From the NCBI GenBank assembly GCA_014529385.2, contig CM043968.1, positions 124,703,518 through 124,767,517 of the forward strand: 64,000 bases of DNA. Reading direction: 5' to 3'. Source of the DNA: Adiantum capillus-veneris (lineage: Eukaryota > Streptophyta > Polypodiopsida > Polypodiales > Pteridaceae). The notes beneath the pieces were generated by a model. That model did not search any database. It was not told where the DNA came from and was given only the letters and a program-made list of their open reading frames with translations. Below, piece by piece: positions 22,086 to 33,462 of the stretch. Numbering within the stretch: the first letter of the stretch is position 1; every line of letters starts with the position of its first letter. Position numbers and translations under genes: made by a program.

Positions 22086-22515
22086 GATTGGACTGGTTGT
22101 TTTTACATGCGAGTGTCCACAAGTGGTCTTTGTTCCATGCTTGAGCAAGAAGCAACCTACTGTGGCCACTTTGAGTTGTGAGGCTGAGTACAGGGCATTC
22201 TTCACAGCTACGGTTGAGTGTGTATGGCTCAGACGCCTTATGGCTGATTTGGGTTTTGGAAAGGACACTCCCAAAACTATCTACACTCACAGTCAGAGCG
22301 CATTGGTAGTTGCGAGGAACCCAGTTTTTCATGCTCGCACAAAGCACATTGAGGTGCATTACCACTATGTCAGGGAGAGGCTCTTAGCAGAAGAGATCAG
22401 CTTGGCTTATGTGCCAACACAGGACAACCTTGCAGATCTTTTCACAAAGGCATTGTCTCGTGAGAAGCTTGAAGCTTTCCGCAAAGCTTTGGGCTTACTC
22501 CCCTTTGTGGATTGA
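22086..22515 (+). pseudogene. pol: Copia-1B RNase H (frameshifted)
   Basis: Same shortened junction and frame as in Copia-1A. Differs by two residues (PQVVF, EISLAY). Contains LSCEAEYRAF and KHIEVHYHYVRERL. Confidence 0.88.
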
Positions 22516-22590
22516 TCCTGTCCTCAGGGCATGGCACTTCCCTTTACTCATGTGCCAGCTCTCGTTCACCGCTTCACTCCAGGGGGGATT

Positions 22591-22817
22591 TGTTACCATA
22601 TACATGTGGTAGTGATGTGTGTGAACACACTAGGACCGCTGGGGCATTTTTTCCCTCTTTAGGAGGTTTTTTCCCCCGTGCATTGTATATACGCCCATCA
22701 CTCTAGGGCTATCTATCTTTCCATTGCACACTAAGTAACAAACTCTCTATTGTGTGCCTTGAGCTTCCTTTGTCTTCTCCAAGCTGTGTGTGTTTCTCTG
22801 CAACCCTAATTCCAACA
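22591..22817 (+). repeat. Copia-1B 3' LTR
   Basis: A complete 227-bp LTR after the PPT at 22579-22590. It is followed by GGTACTGGTTCTG, the Gypsy-1 flank. Confidence 0.93.
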
Positions 22818-23076
22818 GGTACTGGTTCTGAAATTGGAACTGGTTGCACAAGAAAAAGCCCAAAAATGTCTGATTCTGGTATCTCTTGCTCAGCAGGTTG
22901 CAGTTCCTTAGTACCTTGTTCTTGCCCGTTTTCTCTAGCCTCTGAATAATAAAGCTTGATCTTTGCACCATTATATACTCCTCGCAACAATAATCCAGAT
23001 AAATCTTTCAGTCAAACTGTGCGTTTGGAGAAGACCCAGTCTACCTCAAATGGTCCTGCCCAGGCAATCTTCAAGT
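22818..23076 (-). mobile_element. Gypsy-1 flank shared with 12328-12586
   Basis: The 259-bp segment next to Copia-1B, continuous with the Gypsy-1 integrase C-terminus to its right. Its duplicate follows Copia-1A. Confidence 0.88.
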
Positions 23077-23233
23077 TTGGCTTCTTTGGACCCAGTCTAG
23101 ACTGATATAGAAGCACCAAATTTCCTTTCTGAAATTCCTGAACTTTAATTCGGTGATCATACCAGTGCTTCCTTCGTTGTTGAACAATTTCTTGTTCCAA
23201 CATAGCCTGTTGCCTGAGTTCATCCAACTGCAT
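23012..23233 (-). pseudogene. pol: Gypsy-1 integrase C-terminal (GPY/F-like) region
   Basis: A 73-residue frame: WYDHRIKVQEFQKGNLVLLY, then LKIAWAGPFEVDWVF. This matches the tail of plant Gypsy integrases, which helps target and strand transfer. It is one frame change away from the core at 23252-23860. Confidence 0.75.
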
Positions 23234-23251
23234 CAGTTCATCTAGCCGTTT

Positions 23252-23860
23252 TTAAAGATTGTGGTTGAAGTCTAAGCCATACTTCACAACCATTCTCAGA
23301 CTTGGCATCACAAACTCCATAGGAACCACAGCTTCAGTGCCATACACCATTCTGAATGGTGTTATTCCAGTAGTAACCTTATAAGCTGTCCTATAAGCCC
23401 ATAGAGCAGTCTGGAGTTCCAAATCCCACTGGTCTGGTTTCTTTTGCACCACCTTAGTGAGAATAGTCTTTATTGTCTTGTTTCTACTTTCAGCCCGTCC
23501 ATTGCATCTGGGATAGTAAGGAGTAGATTTTCGATGCTTGACTGAAAGCATATCCAATAAGATTTCCATAGTGTCATTGATAAAATGTGTTCCTTGATCT
23601 GTCACAATCTCTATTGGACATCCATATCGGCAGACAATATTCTCAAATAGGAACCTTGCAGTTGACTTGGTTGTGTTGTTAGGAAGAGCCTTAGCTTCAA
23701 CCCACTTGGTTACATAACAAGTAGCCATTACTATGTAGTTGTTCTTCCTGGGGGTAACCTTCTTAAAAGGTCCCATAAAATCGAGTCCCCATTTCATGAA
23801 TACTCCCAGTGGTTGTACTGGCGTCAAAGGAGTCATATTTGCACCTGTTGGTCGACCCAT
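23252..23860 (-). pseudogene. pol: Gypsy-1 integrase core
   Basis: A 202-residue frame with the DDE triad visible: D in WGLDFMGP, D in VTDQGTHF and E in NGRAESRNK. It is followed by LWAYRTAYKVTTGITPF and MVYGTEAVVP, typical of Athila/Tat-like integrases. The zinc-binding part (EAHNDESGGHFSNEVTYKKI) is in an overlapping frame at 23833-24024, so a frameshift lies near 23850. Confidence 0.88.
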
Positions 23861-24024
23861 TCTTTGGCATATGTCAAAGTTTTACAAAATCTTCTGACAT
23901 CAACAATCAATGTTTGCCACCACAGACCAGCTTGCAGAATCTTCTTGTAGGTTACTTCGTTGGAAAAGTGTCCACCAGATTCATCATTATGCGCTTCTGA
24001 AATCATTTGCATTCTTCCTTCCAT
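23833..24024 (-). pseudogene. pol: Gypsy-1 integrase zinc-binding region
   Basis: A 63-residue frame with the two His of an H2C2 module (EAHNDESGGHF), then LQAGLWWQTL. The Cys pair is not intact: the first is recognisable (RRFCKTL) but the second position reads as a different residue. Confidence 0.65.
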
Positions 24025-24060
24025 AGGGACACAACGTCGAAGTATACCATCAACACCCAG

Positions 24061-24606
24061 TCAATAAAGTAATCCTCCGATGATAGTGAATTTCAGGCTT
24101 TTTATGATCAGAGCTTTCTTCTGGTTCTGCTTCCAATCCTCTGGAAAGGCACCTTGGGAAAGAAATTGATAAATATTGTACCATTCCGGATCAATTGATT
24201 CTTCTACCTCTAACTGAAATAAATCAGCGTCCACTGGTTCATCTCTCAAGGGTGATTCTGAATAACCTTCCGTACTTCTTGAGAGAAAATCAGCTCCACA
24301 ATGGTTTTTGCCAGGCTTATGGAAAATTCTAAATTCAAATTCCATTAGGAACATCATCCATCTTATCAGCCTGCCTTGAATAATGACTTTATTAATCAGA
24401 AACAGAAGAGCCTGATGGTCCACATAAAAATGGAATAACTTTCCCAACAGGTAATGCCTGAACTTTGTAGCGCTGAAAACCATTCCAAGGGCTTCTCTCT
24501 CAGTAGTTTTATAGCCTTGTTGAGCCTGACTGAATCTGCAACTGGCAAAATAAACCGGATAATCAGTTCTTCCGTCTGGCTGAGCTAATATTGCCACCAT
24601 TGCCAA
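24061..24606 (-). pseudogene. pol: Gypsy-1 RNase H
   Basis: A 181-residue frame starting within RNase H. It contains TTEREALGMVFSATKFRHYL, YVDHQALLFLINK and the GADFLSR end of the domain, then the linker towards integrase. RNase H removes the RNA strand during reverse transcription. Confidence 0.85.
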
Positions 24607-24667
24607 TCCCGAAGCATCTACATGTACATGGAAAATAATGTCCCAGTTTGGCTGCCTAAGGACTAGT

Positions 24668-25060
24668 TTACTGATAATGGCTTTTTTTCAGATTCTGGAA
24701 GCTCTCCTCACATTCAACAGTCCAGTTGAACTTATTGGTCTTCTTTGTAAGCTCATATAGTGGTACTGCTTGAGAAGCAAACTTATGTACAAATCTTCTA
24801 TAGAAATTCACATAACCCAAGAAAGAGCTCAACTCTGAAGCAGTTCTGGGTGCTTTTGCTTGTTGAACACACTGAATTTTGTCATTGTCCATCTCTATTC
24901 CATTTCGGGAAACCACATGTCCCAGTAGCTGTCCCTTCCAGACTAGAAAAACAGATTTGAATGGATTCAAACAAATCCACTTCTCCTGACAGCGTTTGAA
25001 AACCATTTCTAGGAATAGTAGGTGATGTTCCTCATCTGAATAGACAGTAAAGTCATCCAT
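24668..25060 (-). pseudogene. pol: Gypsy-1 RT, C-terminal half
   Basis: A 130-residue frame starting at the catalytic box FMDDFTVYS (the two Asp present), then FLGYVNFYRRFV. It is separated from the N-terminal half by a TAG at 25076-25078, where a Gln codon is expected. Confidence 0.85.
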
Positions 25061-25075
25061 GAAAATGGCGAGGAA

Positions 25076-26488
25076 CTAATGAAGGAATTCATTAAACATC
25101 TCCATCATACACCATTGAAAGGTAGCTGGTGCATTGCACAGGCCAAAAGGCATCACCAGATACATGAAAGCTCCCCACTCAGTGATGAAAGTGGTCTTGG
25201 CTCTATCTTCAGGAGCAATCTGTAACTGGTTATAGCCACTATAACCATCCATGAAGCTATACATTTCATATCCTGCAATCTCATCAAGAAACATGTGAGT
25301 AAAAGGCAAGGGAAATGGATCTTTGATAGTTTGGGCATTTAGTTTCCTATAGTCGACACAAACTCTCAATTTCCCATTCTTCTTGGGAACGACGACTATG
25401 GGAAATAGCCAATCGCTACTAGCCACTTCTGTGATGAACCCAGCCTTGAGAAGATTATCGATCTCCTCCTTGACCTTCTTTGCATAGTTGGGGTTCATCC
25501 AGTATCTTTGCAGTCGTACTGGCCTAGCATCTGGCTTCAGCGGCATTCGGTGCTGACCTACTTCAGGATCCACTCCCTTCAGATCTGTATGTTCCCAGGC
25601 AAACACATCTTTATAGTTTTGGAACATCTTTCGTGCATTTTCCTTTATTGCCGAGTTGAGGTGCTTGTTGAACTTGATCATCCTAGGATTATCCTCCGAT
25701 CCTAGGTTCCACTCTTCTACTTCTTGGTCATCTGGAAGCAACCAATGTGGCCCGTCTCCTTTTTGTTTGGTCGATTCTTCAGCGTAATCCCAGGATGGTC
25801 CATTCATTTCTGAATCAGTATTGTGATCCACTGGGTACTCTTCAGAACGTACTGGTTCCTCTACCATACCAGTATCAGCTGGTTCCACCATCCTTCCAGT
25901 TAGCTGAACTGTTCTTTCCCCTGTGTTGACTTCAGTAAACTGATCGGGGAATTGTCTTTTTACCTTGTCAGCCTGCTCTTTATTCAACAAGATTGCATTC
26001 AAGTCAATCTCTGCCAAAGGAAATATGTTCATGGCCGCTAGCATTCGCTCGATCTTCTTGGCCCTGTACTTCTGACATAACTCCTTCGGCCTCAGTTCCT
26101 TTCTCCAGCTCCTAGTATTGTTTGTCTGGATTTGGATTCTGCCACCACTGGCCCCTTCTATGGTTAATGTTTGGTTTGCATAGTCATGAACAACATGTGT
26201 TGTTCTCAACCATGGGCGCCCTAGTAGCATCCCATATGCCCCTTGCACATCCAGAACTAAGAAACTGGTTTTGAATTTCTCCCTCCCAACTCTTATCTGC
26301 ATGTTTTCAATCATACCCATCGCCTGAACCACTCTATGATATGCCATTCGTACTTTGAATGGTGCTGGTTTCATATTAGTGATACCCATTCTCTGTTGGA
26401 GATGAACTCCCATTATGTTGACTCCTGCTCCTCCATCCAAGATAACACTTGAGAGAGGTTCCCACTGCTTCCTAACCTTGTAGTCCAC
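25076..26488 (-). pseudogene. pol: Gypsy-1 protease and RT, N-terminal half
   Basis: A 470-residue frame. The retropepsin is at about residues 15-100 with ILDGGAGVNIM (active-site D-G-G in place of D-S/T-G, a known variant in plant Gypsy) and the LLGRPWL flap-side motif. The RT fingers and palm start at about residue 300 (VPKKNGKLRVCVDYRKLNAQ, then FMDGYSGYNQ, then MPFGLCNAPATF). The frame closes at TAG just before the FMDDF box, so a single codon breaks an otherwise continuous RT. Confidence 0.88.
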
Positions 26489-26523
26489 CTGAATAAGTGG
26501 AACTTCATCATCTCAGACGGCCG

Positions 26524-27240
26524 TCAGGTCCACTGTTCTGGCCTCCGCCTCAGCTTTCCTGCGCTATCTGATAAAGTTGGCCACTTCATGCAAGGTTTTT
26601 CTGATATCCTCCAGCTCGACACAGTCAGCTTCTGAATTCTATCACAAATTTTCACATGAATTTCTTCTCTTTCTTGGTCAGACTGATTGTTAGAGCTTGA
26701 AGAATTGGTATCTTCACACTGCCATTCCTCTTTTGCAATGCTTCCACTCTTTCCATCCACTTTCAGTTCATCATCTAGTCCATGTACCACAGCCAGCATG
26801 GTCTCAGTTATGGCTGGTACTGACTGATCTTTATCTGTTGATTGGGCTGGTATCCTCTGAATGACTCTAGCTTCGGAACTTTCTGGCTGCTCTGGCAGCT
26901 TCTTGGCTAAATCCTTCGTGATTTTAGCCGCTAGTTCCCTCTTCTCTTGCCACTCATCTACCACCTTCTCTTTACCTTTGGCCTTCCAAATTTCTCTTTG
27001 TTGAGCCCACTTGTTGCCGCGAGGACTTACTGGTGCTTCTGAAGTGTCTAGAATTTTTTCAATGACTACACCCTTGCTTCTAGTAACTACCCTGACTGGG
27101 ACAAGCTCTGGTGCCTTAGCCTCAATAGTAGTAGTTGCAGGTGCATCTGAGCATTGGGCTACAAAATGGCCATACTTTCGACAAGTGTACCAATTCATGC
27201 TCCTATTCTGGAAGTTGCCTCGTCCTCTGCCTCTGCCCAT
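26524..27240 (-). pseudogene. gag: Gypsy-1 linker between gag and protease with a degenerate zinc knuckle
   Basis: A 238-residue charged frame beginning MGRGRGRGNFQNRSMNWYTC. WYTCRKYGHFVAQC looks like a zinc knuckle whose first Cys has become Trp. The rest is Lys/Glu-rich and probably disordered. It overlaps the end of the upstream gag frame, so a frameshift lies near 27200. Confidence 0.7.
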
Positions 27241-28619
27241 ACCTGGTTGGAATCGGCCACATCCCTGACCAGCACCATTGGTACCTGGCCTCTCCTCTTG
27301 AGCTGCTTATCTGGTTCTACCTTCACTGGTTCAGTGTAGGCAACCACTGACAGATCTTTGCCTTTCTTAAAGTGGTGGATCCTGATGCCACAATTGTTCC
27401 ATAGATGACCAAAGGCCTTACAGTGGTTACATTGTGGACATTCATTGGAGATATGGTCCTTGGATTTGCATTTCGAACACCAAGTCTCCATATTCCAAAC
27501 TGGTTGTCTTGTGTGGCTAATTTCGGCAATCTGTCTAGCCATTTCTTCAATTTTCTTGGTCGAAGATCCCTTCTTTGACTTCTCCTTGGCTCGTTCATTA
27601 GAGCTGCTTTCGGAGCTACTCGACACCTCACTAGAATCAGAACTTTCAGTAGCAGAACTACTGCTACTGGTCCTTCGCTTCTTGTGGCTCTTTTCCTTCT
27701 TGGCTTGCTGTTCTAGCTTTAATGCCCTTTGGACCAGATCATTGAATTTCTTGGTAGGGACTGGTACCTCTTGTTCCCTAAGCTTTTTGCTTCTGAACCC
27801 ATTCAAAAACCATGCCCTCAACCGCTTCTCAGATGGCGGTTCCTGTAACTGCCTGGTTAGCTCCTTGATCTTTTCCACATAACTGCGGACTGATAAATTT
27901 CTCTGTTTGATCTTATCTAGTTCATAGAGAATATCTTCATCCCCTCTATTGTCGGAATATTCCAACCTGAAGGCTTTAAGCAATTTGTTGTATGATCAGA
28001 CCTGGCAGGCAGGGTAATGGTAATACCATTTCCTCGCTGCCTCCTTCAAGGTTTGTGAAAAATATTCCATCCAATCATCTTCATCAATATTTTTCAGTTC
28101 AGCATACTGCTCGAAAGCCTGTATGTGAACGTCTGGATCATCCTTCTTACCTCCCTTGAATATTGGAAGAGAAATTTCAGGGAAGCTATGTAATCATTTC
28201 GATTACCACTAATCCTGCCACTTCTCTTCTTGGATTATGAACGGTGCTTGGGAGTCTTCTTGCAATTGTCAGTGTCAGCATCCCAATCAATCTCGGTCTG
28301 TGTCTCAGTGTCAGTGTCTTCTTTGGTTTCTCTGCTAGAAGTACGGTGACTACCTTTACTTCCCTTGGTACCCTCATCCCCCTGTCGGGATCAAGAACTC
28401 TTGGAACACTTGGCTTTTCGTGCTTCCCGTTCTGCCCGTCGGCGTCGAGAATGATTGGAGTGCTGTGAGTCTTGCGCCTCATCAGCCTGTCTATGCTCCT
28501 CCTAAGCCTCAGTGTCAGTCATCTTCTCTTGCTTGGGGTCAGACTCTCTTCCTGACTCCTCAGGAATGGGATCAACACGAATAGTGGATTTCCGGCCACG
28601 AGTGGATTTAGGTGCCATT
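27195..28619 (-). pseudogene. gag: Gypsy-1 gag with two zinc knuckles
   Basis: The likely start is ATG at 28617-28619 (MAPKSTRGRKST). The core gag domain is read at about 27970-28190 (DEDDWMEYFSQTLKEAARKW), then RLEYSDNRGDEDILYELDKI from 27983. Two CCHC knuckles follow, CSKCKSKDHISNEC and CNHCKAFGHLWNNC, separated from the core by a Ser-rich stretch. Several stops break the first 200 residues. Gag would form the particle that packages element RNA. Confidence 0.8.
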
Positions 28620-28674
28620 GCCGAAACTTCCAACTGGGAGAAGAGTCTTTCAATCAACGAGCTTCAGCTCGAGC

Positions 28675-28690
28675 CATCGTGATCGCCAAA
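28675..28690 (-). other. Gypsy-1 candidate primer-binding site
   Basis: On the minus strand TTGGCGATCACGATGG follows a CA-ended sequence at 28692-28693. It begins TGG as required for the tRNA CCA end, but I cannot name the tRNA. Its position upstream of gag fits. Confidence 0.45.
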
Positions 28691-28691
28691 A

Positions 28692-29221
28692 TGGAATTGG
28701 AGCTGATCTCTTGAGACAGCTAATTTCAGTGTTAGAAGATTTCAGCTATTAGTGTGAGAAGATTTCAGACAGTAGACTGGACAGAAATCAGAAACTAGAC
28801 TGGAATTTGGATACTGGAATAAGAATCAGACTTATGTACTGGAAATAAGGTTCAGATTCAGATTCAGAAGACTGGATGAGAAGTAAGTGTAACTGGAATA
28901 TATGCCATGATTGGAATTACAGATCAAGATTACAGTGAATATAATTTACAAAGAGAGTACAGCCGACAATACTGCCAATGATTCTCAAGTACAAGTGTAG
29001 CCAAAGCGCTAACCCAAATGATAACAATTGCCAACCCGATTACAATGTAATGGGTCCTATTTATACACTTTGGTTTTACTGTAGTAATTACCATAGTAAC
29101 TACCAAGTAATACATTGCCCATCTCCTAAGAAGACGTTCCCAGATAGTGAACTATCCAGCCGTCTACAATCATTAACAAAGACTTTCTTATCCTAAGGTT
29201 CTAGAATTAATTGATATTCCA
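28692..29221 (-). repeat. Gypsy-1 5' LTR (right boundary uncertain)
   Basis: This lies upstream of the candidate PBS on the minus strand. It contains repeated CAGA-rich stretches and a minus-strand TATA box (GTATAAATAGGA, about 29048-29060). The far end, which should read TG on the minus strand, was not located, so the end given is only a working limit. The matching 3' LTR was not found. Confidence 0.45.
29048..29060 (-). promoter_or_regulatory. Gypsy-1 LTR TATA box
   Basis: GTATAAATAGGACC on the minus strand, about 360 bp upstream of the LTR end, as expected for an LTR promoter driving gag. Confidence 0.5.
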
Positions 29222-29769
29222 TTTTTCATCATTAAAAATCAGTAAAATCAACCAAAATCGATTCTGAAAGCTGAGGCGGCAGTGTGGAGTTGTGGGGAAC
29301 CTGTCAGAGACAGAAACAGCAGCGTTTGGCGCTACCTTGAAGCTCAGGGCCTGCTTGAGGTGTCAAAACTTGCCAGGAACAGCACAGGGCCCAGAAAAAC
29401 TATAAAAAGACCCCCTTTCCTTCGTAAAAATTTAGACTCGGAGCCTTGACACACTCTCTCTCATCTATAGAGACTGCTATGTAGAAATCACTAGAGATCA
29501 AGCTCTAGATGATTAAATTAAATGGTAATTAGCCTAATCCTTCTTAATTAGCAAAGCTAGGTTAACCTATTTTCTTAATAAATTAAAGATTAATCCTATG
29601 TATACTCAAAAAATCCTCTCTTAATTAAATATTCTATGCTGATTTTTGTAATTAAGCTTAGGAATATTAAGCTAATTAATTATTATATCATATTAGGGCT
29701 GAAATTATCCATATTAATCATAAACTAATGAGAATTATATTAATTAAGTTTAGATTAAGTTGAGATAAT

Positions 29770-30900
29770 TATCAGAGCTGTGTTAGACTGTCATTAAGCT
29801 AAAAAAATTTATCTTATAATTTTTTGAGTAATTTTCATAATTAATTAAGCATAATTATACTATTTTTGAGAGAAAAATAAACGAGAAAATAATCAAATTG
29901 ATTCCAAATGTTTTAAGATAATTATCAGAGATTAATTACATCTTAAGAAACTTGTTCTAATTATGTTAACCTCAGATAATTAATTTACCTAATTATTTAA
30001 GAAAAATTACACTATTTTTAGGACAAATTAAAAGGGGGAAATTAGCAAATTAATTAAAAATGCTTTACATTATTTATCAGAGGTTAACCACATCTTAGGG
30101 AACCCGTGAAAATTATGTTAACCTCAGATATTTGATTTACCTAATTATTTTAGAAGAATTATATTGTTTTTAAGACAAATAAAAGGGAAAAAATAATAAT
30201 TCAATTTTAAATGCTTTGAGTTATTTATCAGAGGTTAAATATATCTTAGGAAACCCGTGATAATTATGTTAACCTTAGATAATTAGTTTACCTAATTATC
30301 TTAGGAAAATTACACTGATTTTAGGAGAAATTAAAAAGAGGAAAATAGAAAATTAATTCAAAATGATTCGAGTTATTTATCAGAGGTTAATTACATCTTA
30401 GAGAACCTGTGATAATTATGTTAATCTCATATAATTAATTTAATTAATTATTTTAGAATAATTACACTATTTTTAGGACAAATTAAACAAGAAAAATTAA
30501 TAAATGGATTTTAAATTCTTTGAGTTATTTATCAAAGGTTAATTATATCTTAGGAAATGCGTGATAATTATGTTAGCCTCAGATAATTAGTTTATCTAAT
30601 TATCTTAGAAAAATTACATTGATTTTAGGAGAACTTAAAAGGGAGAAAATAGCAAATTGATTCAAAATGCTTTGAGTTATTTATCATAGGTTAATTACAT
30701 CTTAGGAAACTTATGATAACTATATTAACCTCAGATAATTAGTTTACCTAATTATATCAGTAAAATTATATTATTTTTAAGAGAAAATAAAAGGGGGAAA
30801 ATAGTAAATTAATCCAAAAACCTTTGATATAATTATCAAAGGTAGAACACACCTTGGGGAAGCCGTGATAAATATCCTATTCTCAGATAAATAGTTCAAA
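29770..30900. repeat. AT-rich tandem repeat, unit about 152 bp, about 7-8 copies
   Basis: The motif ATCAGAG recurs at 29771, 29924, 30076, 30227 and onward, and CTCAGATAAT at 29971, 30123, 30274, 30426, 30578, 30730 and 30882, always about 152 bp apart. Each unit holds imperfect inverted arms: TTATCAGAGGTTAA and, about 30 bp later, TTAACCTCAGATAA, so each could form a stem-loop. The last unit runs directly into the long LTR copy 2, so the array is probably part of that LTR. 29222-29769 is AT-rich with no gene; a TATA-like ACTATAAAAAGA is at about 29399. Confidence 0.85.
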
Positions 30901-32732
30901 TACTTATCTTCATTAAAAGTAATCGATTTTGCGTATAAAATAGAGGAAGGAAATTAGTAAATGAATGTATTTAGTTATCAAATAGATACCCAAGGTCCAA
31001 AATCACTATTGAATGTTGGGAAAATTACCTCAGTATAAATGGTTGGTATAAAAAATAGCTATAAGCAAAATTTTGCCTAAATTAGACCATAAGTATAGGA
31101 GGGAAAGGTTATAAATCAAATTTATGAAAATTCCTAAAGATAGAACATATCAAATTACATTTTAGGGTGAGTAATCCATTATCCGATAGGAATTAAGTAA
31201 GGTTAAATATAAAATATTCATGGAATATAGACTAAGGAGAAACCTAGTTAAATAGCTTCCCTAATTAAATGGTAATCATGGGAGATTACTTATAGTACAA
31301 GGAAGTTACATGAGGATTATCTCATCCAATTAACTATCAAGGATACCTAATTACTTCAAAAATCCTTATTTCTGGGTAAAAAAGAAAAAAAAAGATTATT
31401 CAATTAAACATCTAATCGATTAAGTCTTTTTATAAGGTTGCCGATATGGCTCCAAAGAGAACCAGAGGAAATCCTCTTACCGAGGAAAAGGATATTAGCA
31501 ACAAAAGAAATAGGGCCACTAATGACCATGAGACTGGGCCTAGCCATAGGCCGACGGAGGAAAGTTTTCAGGCTCCAGCCCAGTAGCACATGGACGAGCG
31601 GTCCCAGGTGGATTTCTATTTTGTTCACTTAAAATCTTTCAAAGTTCATTTTTAAGTTAGCATTGCATACATAAGGTTAGGAAGGATAAACTGGCTGTAA
31701 ATGGAAGGTAACTTCCACAAAACCAACGAGCAATGATTGTAAATAGGAAAGAAATGATTGGGTTATGACTGATTGACCTAGGAAAGAAATGTTTGACCAT
31801 CTTTAAGACAGCTTGTCTCAAGACACCTCTGATTCTTTGGAAATATTTTACTCCAAGTAGTGAGTAATGATGGCGATTTCGCCATGGATAAGTCGGTTTC
31901 CTCAGCGCGCGTGGAGTCTTTACCCCGTGCCTGTTTGTGTTTGTGGATATTACTTAAGATTTCAAGTTTATCCTAGAGGAACCGCCCGATTGTATGGGCA
32001 ACCGGTTGGCGTATAGGCGCCCGGACTTTGGGTGATGGCTTTTTCCACCCCGGCTTTTATAAATAAGAAATGGGTGCAGTTTTTTTTCACCCCTGTATAG
32101 GTGGTCTTGAGACAAGCCAGTACTGGTCAGAGATACTTCAAAATGACAGGACCTTGTCTTAAGTCTAAAGATGTTTGTTTGCTGAAAGAATGTTTTCAAT
32201 ACTGTTTTCAAAGGTTTTCTTAATGAAATTCAGTTGTGAAAGTTAAAGGAATCATTGTTTTAATTGTGAAAAGAATGTGGTAGTAATTAAACAACACAGA
32301 AATCATGTGTGAGTGCGGGGTGGTAAGTGGGGATTGACTAAGGTTGTCAATCATGGACGGGTGGACCTGATTAGTCAAGTAACTATCCATTCCCGCGCAC
32401 TAAAACGTTTAGAAGCTTCTTCACTTGGAAGAGGAATCCACCAACGGCTGTGCCGTCACATATGTTGGGGGAAAAAAAGCGTTGGCTAAGGAAACCATAA
32501 TCTGAATGATGAAGTTATAGGGCCGGTATAAAAAAATAAAAAAATAGTGGTCCCGTTTCCACTACAAGACAGGACTAGGTCTCTTTCTAGGGCTATAAAC
32601 CTAAACCATTGTCAATGGTAAGGGTGAATTCCTTGGAATTTTTCTTATTTAAGGACTCTGACTTTCGTAGGCCTAGAGACCTGTCAATGGTCCCATCCCG
32701 TCTTTGGTGTCAGCGGGTTTGGGGACCTTACA
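30870..32732 (+). mobile_element. Long Gypsy-type LTR, copy 2 (solo LTR end inside Gypsy-2)
   Basis: Aligns with 1678-3566 throughout, including the U3 ORF (31446), the TATA box (about 32055) and the terminal GGGGACCTTACA. Here no PBS follows; instead an RNase H coding frame starts at 32733, so this is a solo LTR or a 3' LTR end inserted in Gypsy-2. The left limit lies in the 152-bp array or beyond. About 95% alike to copy 1 by eye. Confidence 0.75.
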
Positions 32733-33462
32733 CCAGATTGGAATAAGGTATTCCACGTACATGTAGATGCTTCAAATTTTGCTATCGGTTGTATACGAGC
32801 TCAACCAAGAGATGGGAAAATTGACTTTCCTATTTCTTATGCTAGCCGACAATTGAACATGGCAGAAAAGAATTACACCACCACCGAAAGAGAAGCACTA
32901 GGAATGATCTATGCAGTTAAAAAGTATAGACATTACCTATTAGCCAACAAGTTTCTGTTCTTTGTGGACCACCAAGATTTGTTGTATTTGGTCAATAAGC
33001 CATGTAGCACATGGAGAATAGTGAGATGGTTCATCATTCTTCTCAAATTTGATTTCACCGTGGTTGTAAAAAAAGGCACTATACATCAACGAGCAGATCA
33101 TTTGTCAAGGATTGTTTCAGGGGAATCACCTAAAGGGGTAGACGATGATCTACCAGATGCCTATTTGTTCTCCGTAGAAATGATACCTAGATGGTCGGAA
33201 AACATTGTGTCATTAATGAAAATAGCTCAAGTGGATTCACAAATACCACTTCCTATCACAATCGGATTAATCGAGCAATCGGCTAGGTATCAATTACTAA
33301 CTGGAAGGCTATACAAAAGAAATCGAGAGGGGATATTGCTCTTATGCATTAATCCTGAAGAAAAAGAACAGTACCTAAGTCAAGCACATGTTGCCATAGT
33401 AGGACTTTGCTTTGCGGAATACCAAACTATGCAACGAATCTTGAGACTTGGAGTATCTTGGC
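32733..33462 (+). pseudogene. pol: Gypsy-2 RNase H and first integrase zinc-binding module (left part)
   Basis: Starts in RNase H (FHVHVDASNFAIGC), continues TTTEREALGMIYAVKKYRHY, FFVDHQDLLYLVNK and RADHLSR. A linker leads into a zinc-binding module (EEKEQYLSQAHVAIVGLCF). It is cut at 33462 by Copia-2 and resumes at 37492 with PTMRRDV and KDCPQCKKQ. RT lies outside the window's preserved sequence, replaced by the long LTR on the left. Confidence 0.85.

Larger units (their letters stand above)
17874..22817 (+). mobile_element. Copia-1B, near twin of Copia-1A with damaged 5' end
   Basis: Same family and order as Copia-1A. The 5' LTR starts normally (TGTTACC) but about 0.2 kb is missing, removing the right part of the LTR, the PBS and some leader. 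From about 19290 to 21676 I see no difference from Copia-1A, while the gag part has many. All the stop codons and frame changes are shared. The left flank is a chromovirus fragment; the right flank is the same Gypsy-1 stretch that follows Copia-1A. Confidence 0.92.
22818..28692 (-). mobile_element. Gypsy-1, Ty3/Gypsy element of Athila/Tat-like type (inactive)
   Basis: Read on the minus strand from a PBS-like site at about 28675-28690: gag, zinc knuckles, protease, RT, RNase H, integrase, in the Gypsy order. The pol resembles the non-chromovirus plant group (protease DGGAGVN, integrase GLDFMGP and VTDQGTHF). The left end is cut by Copia-1B. A minus-strand LTR with a TATA box lies to the right (28692 on). 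Confidence 0.85.

Noticed and set aside
23012-28619. Possible integrated pararetrovirus (caulimovirus-like) because of the RT and RNase H.
   Set aside because: An integrase with DDE motifs, zinc-knuckle gag, protease order and a minus-strand LTR fit a Ty3/Gypsy element; no movement-protein motif was seen.
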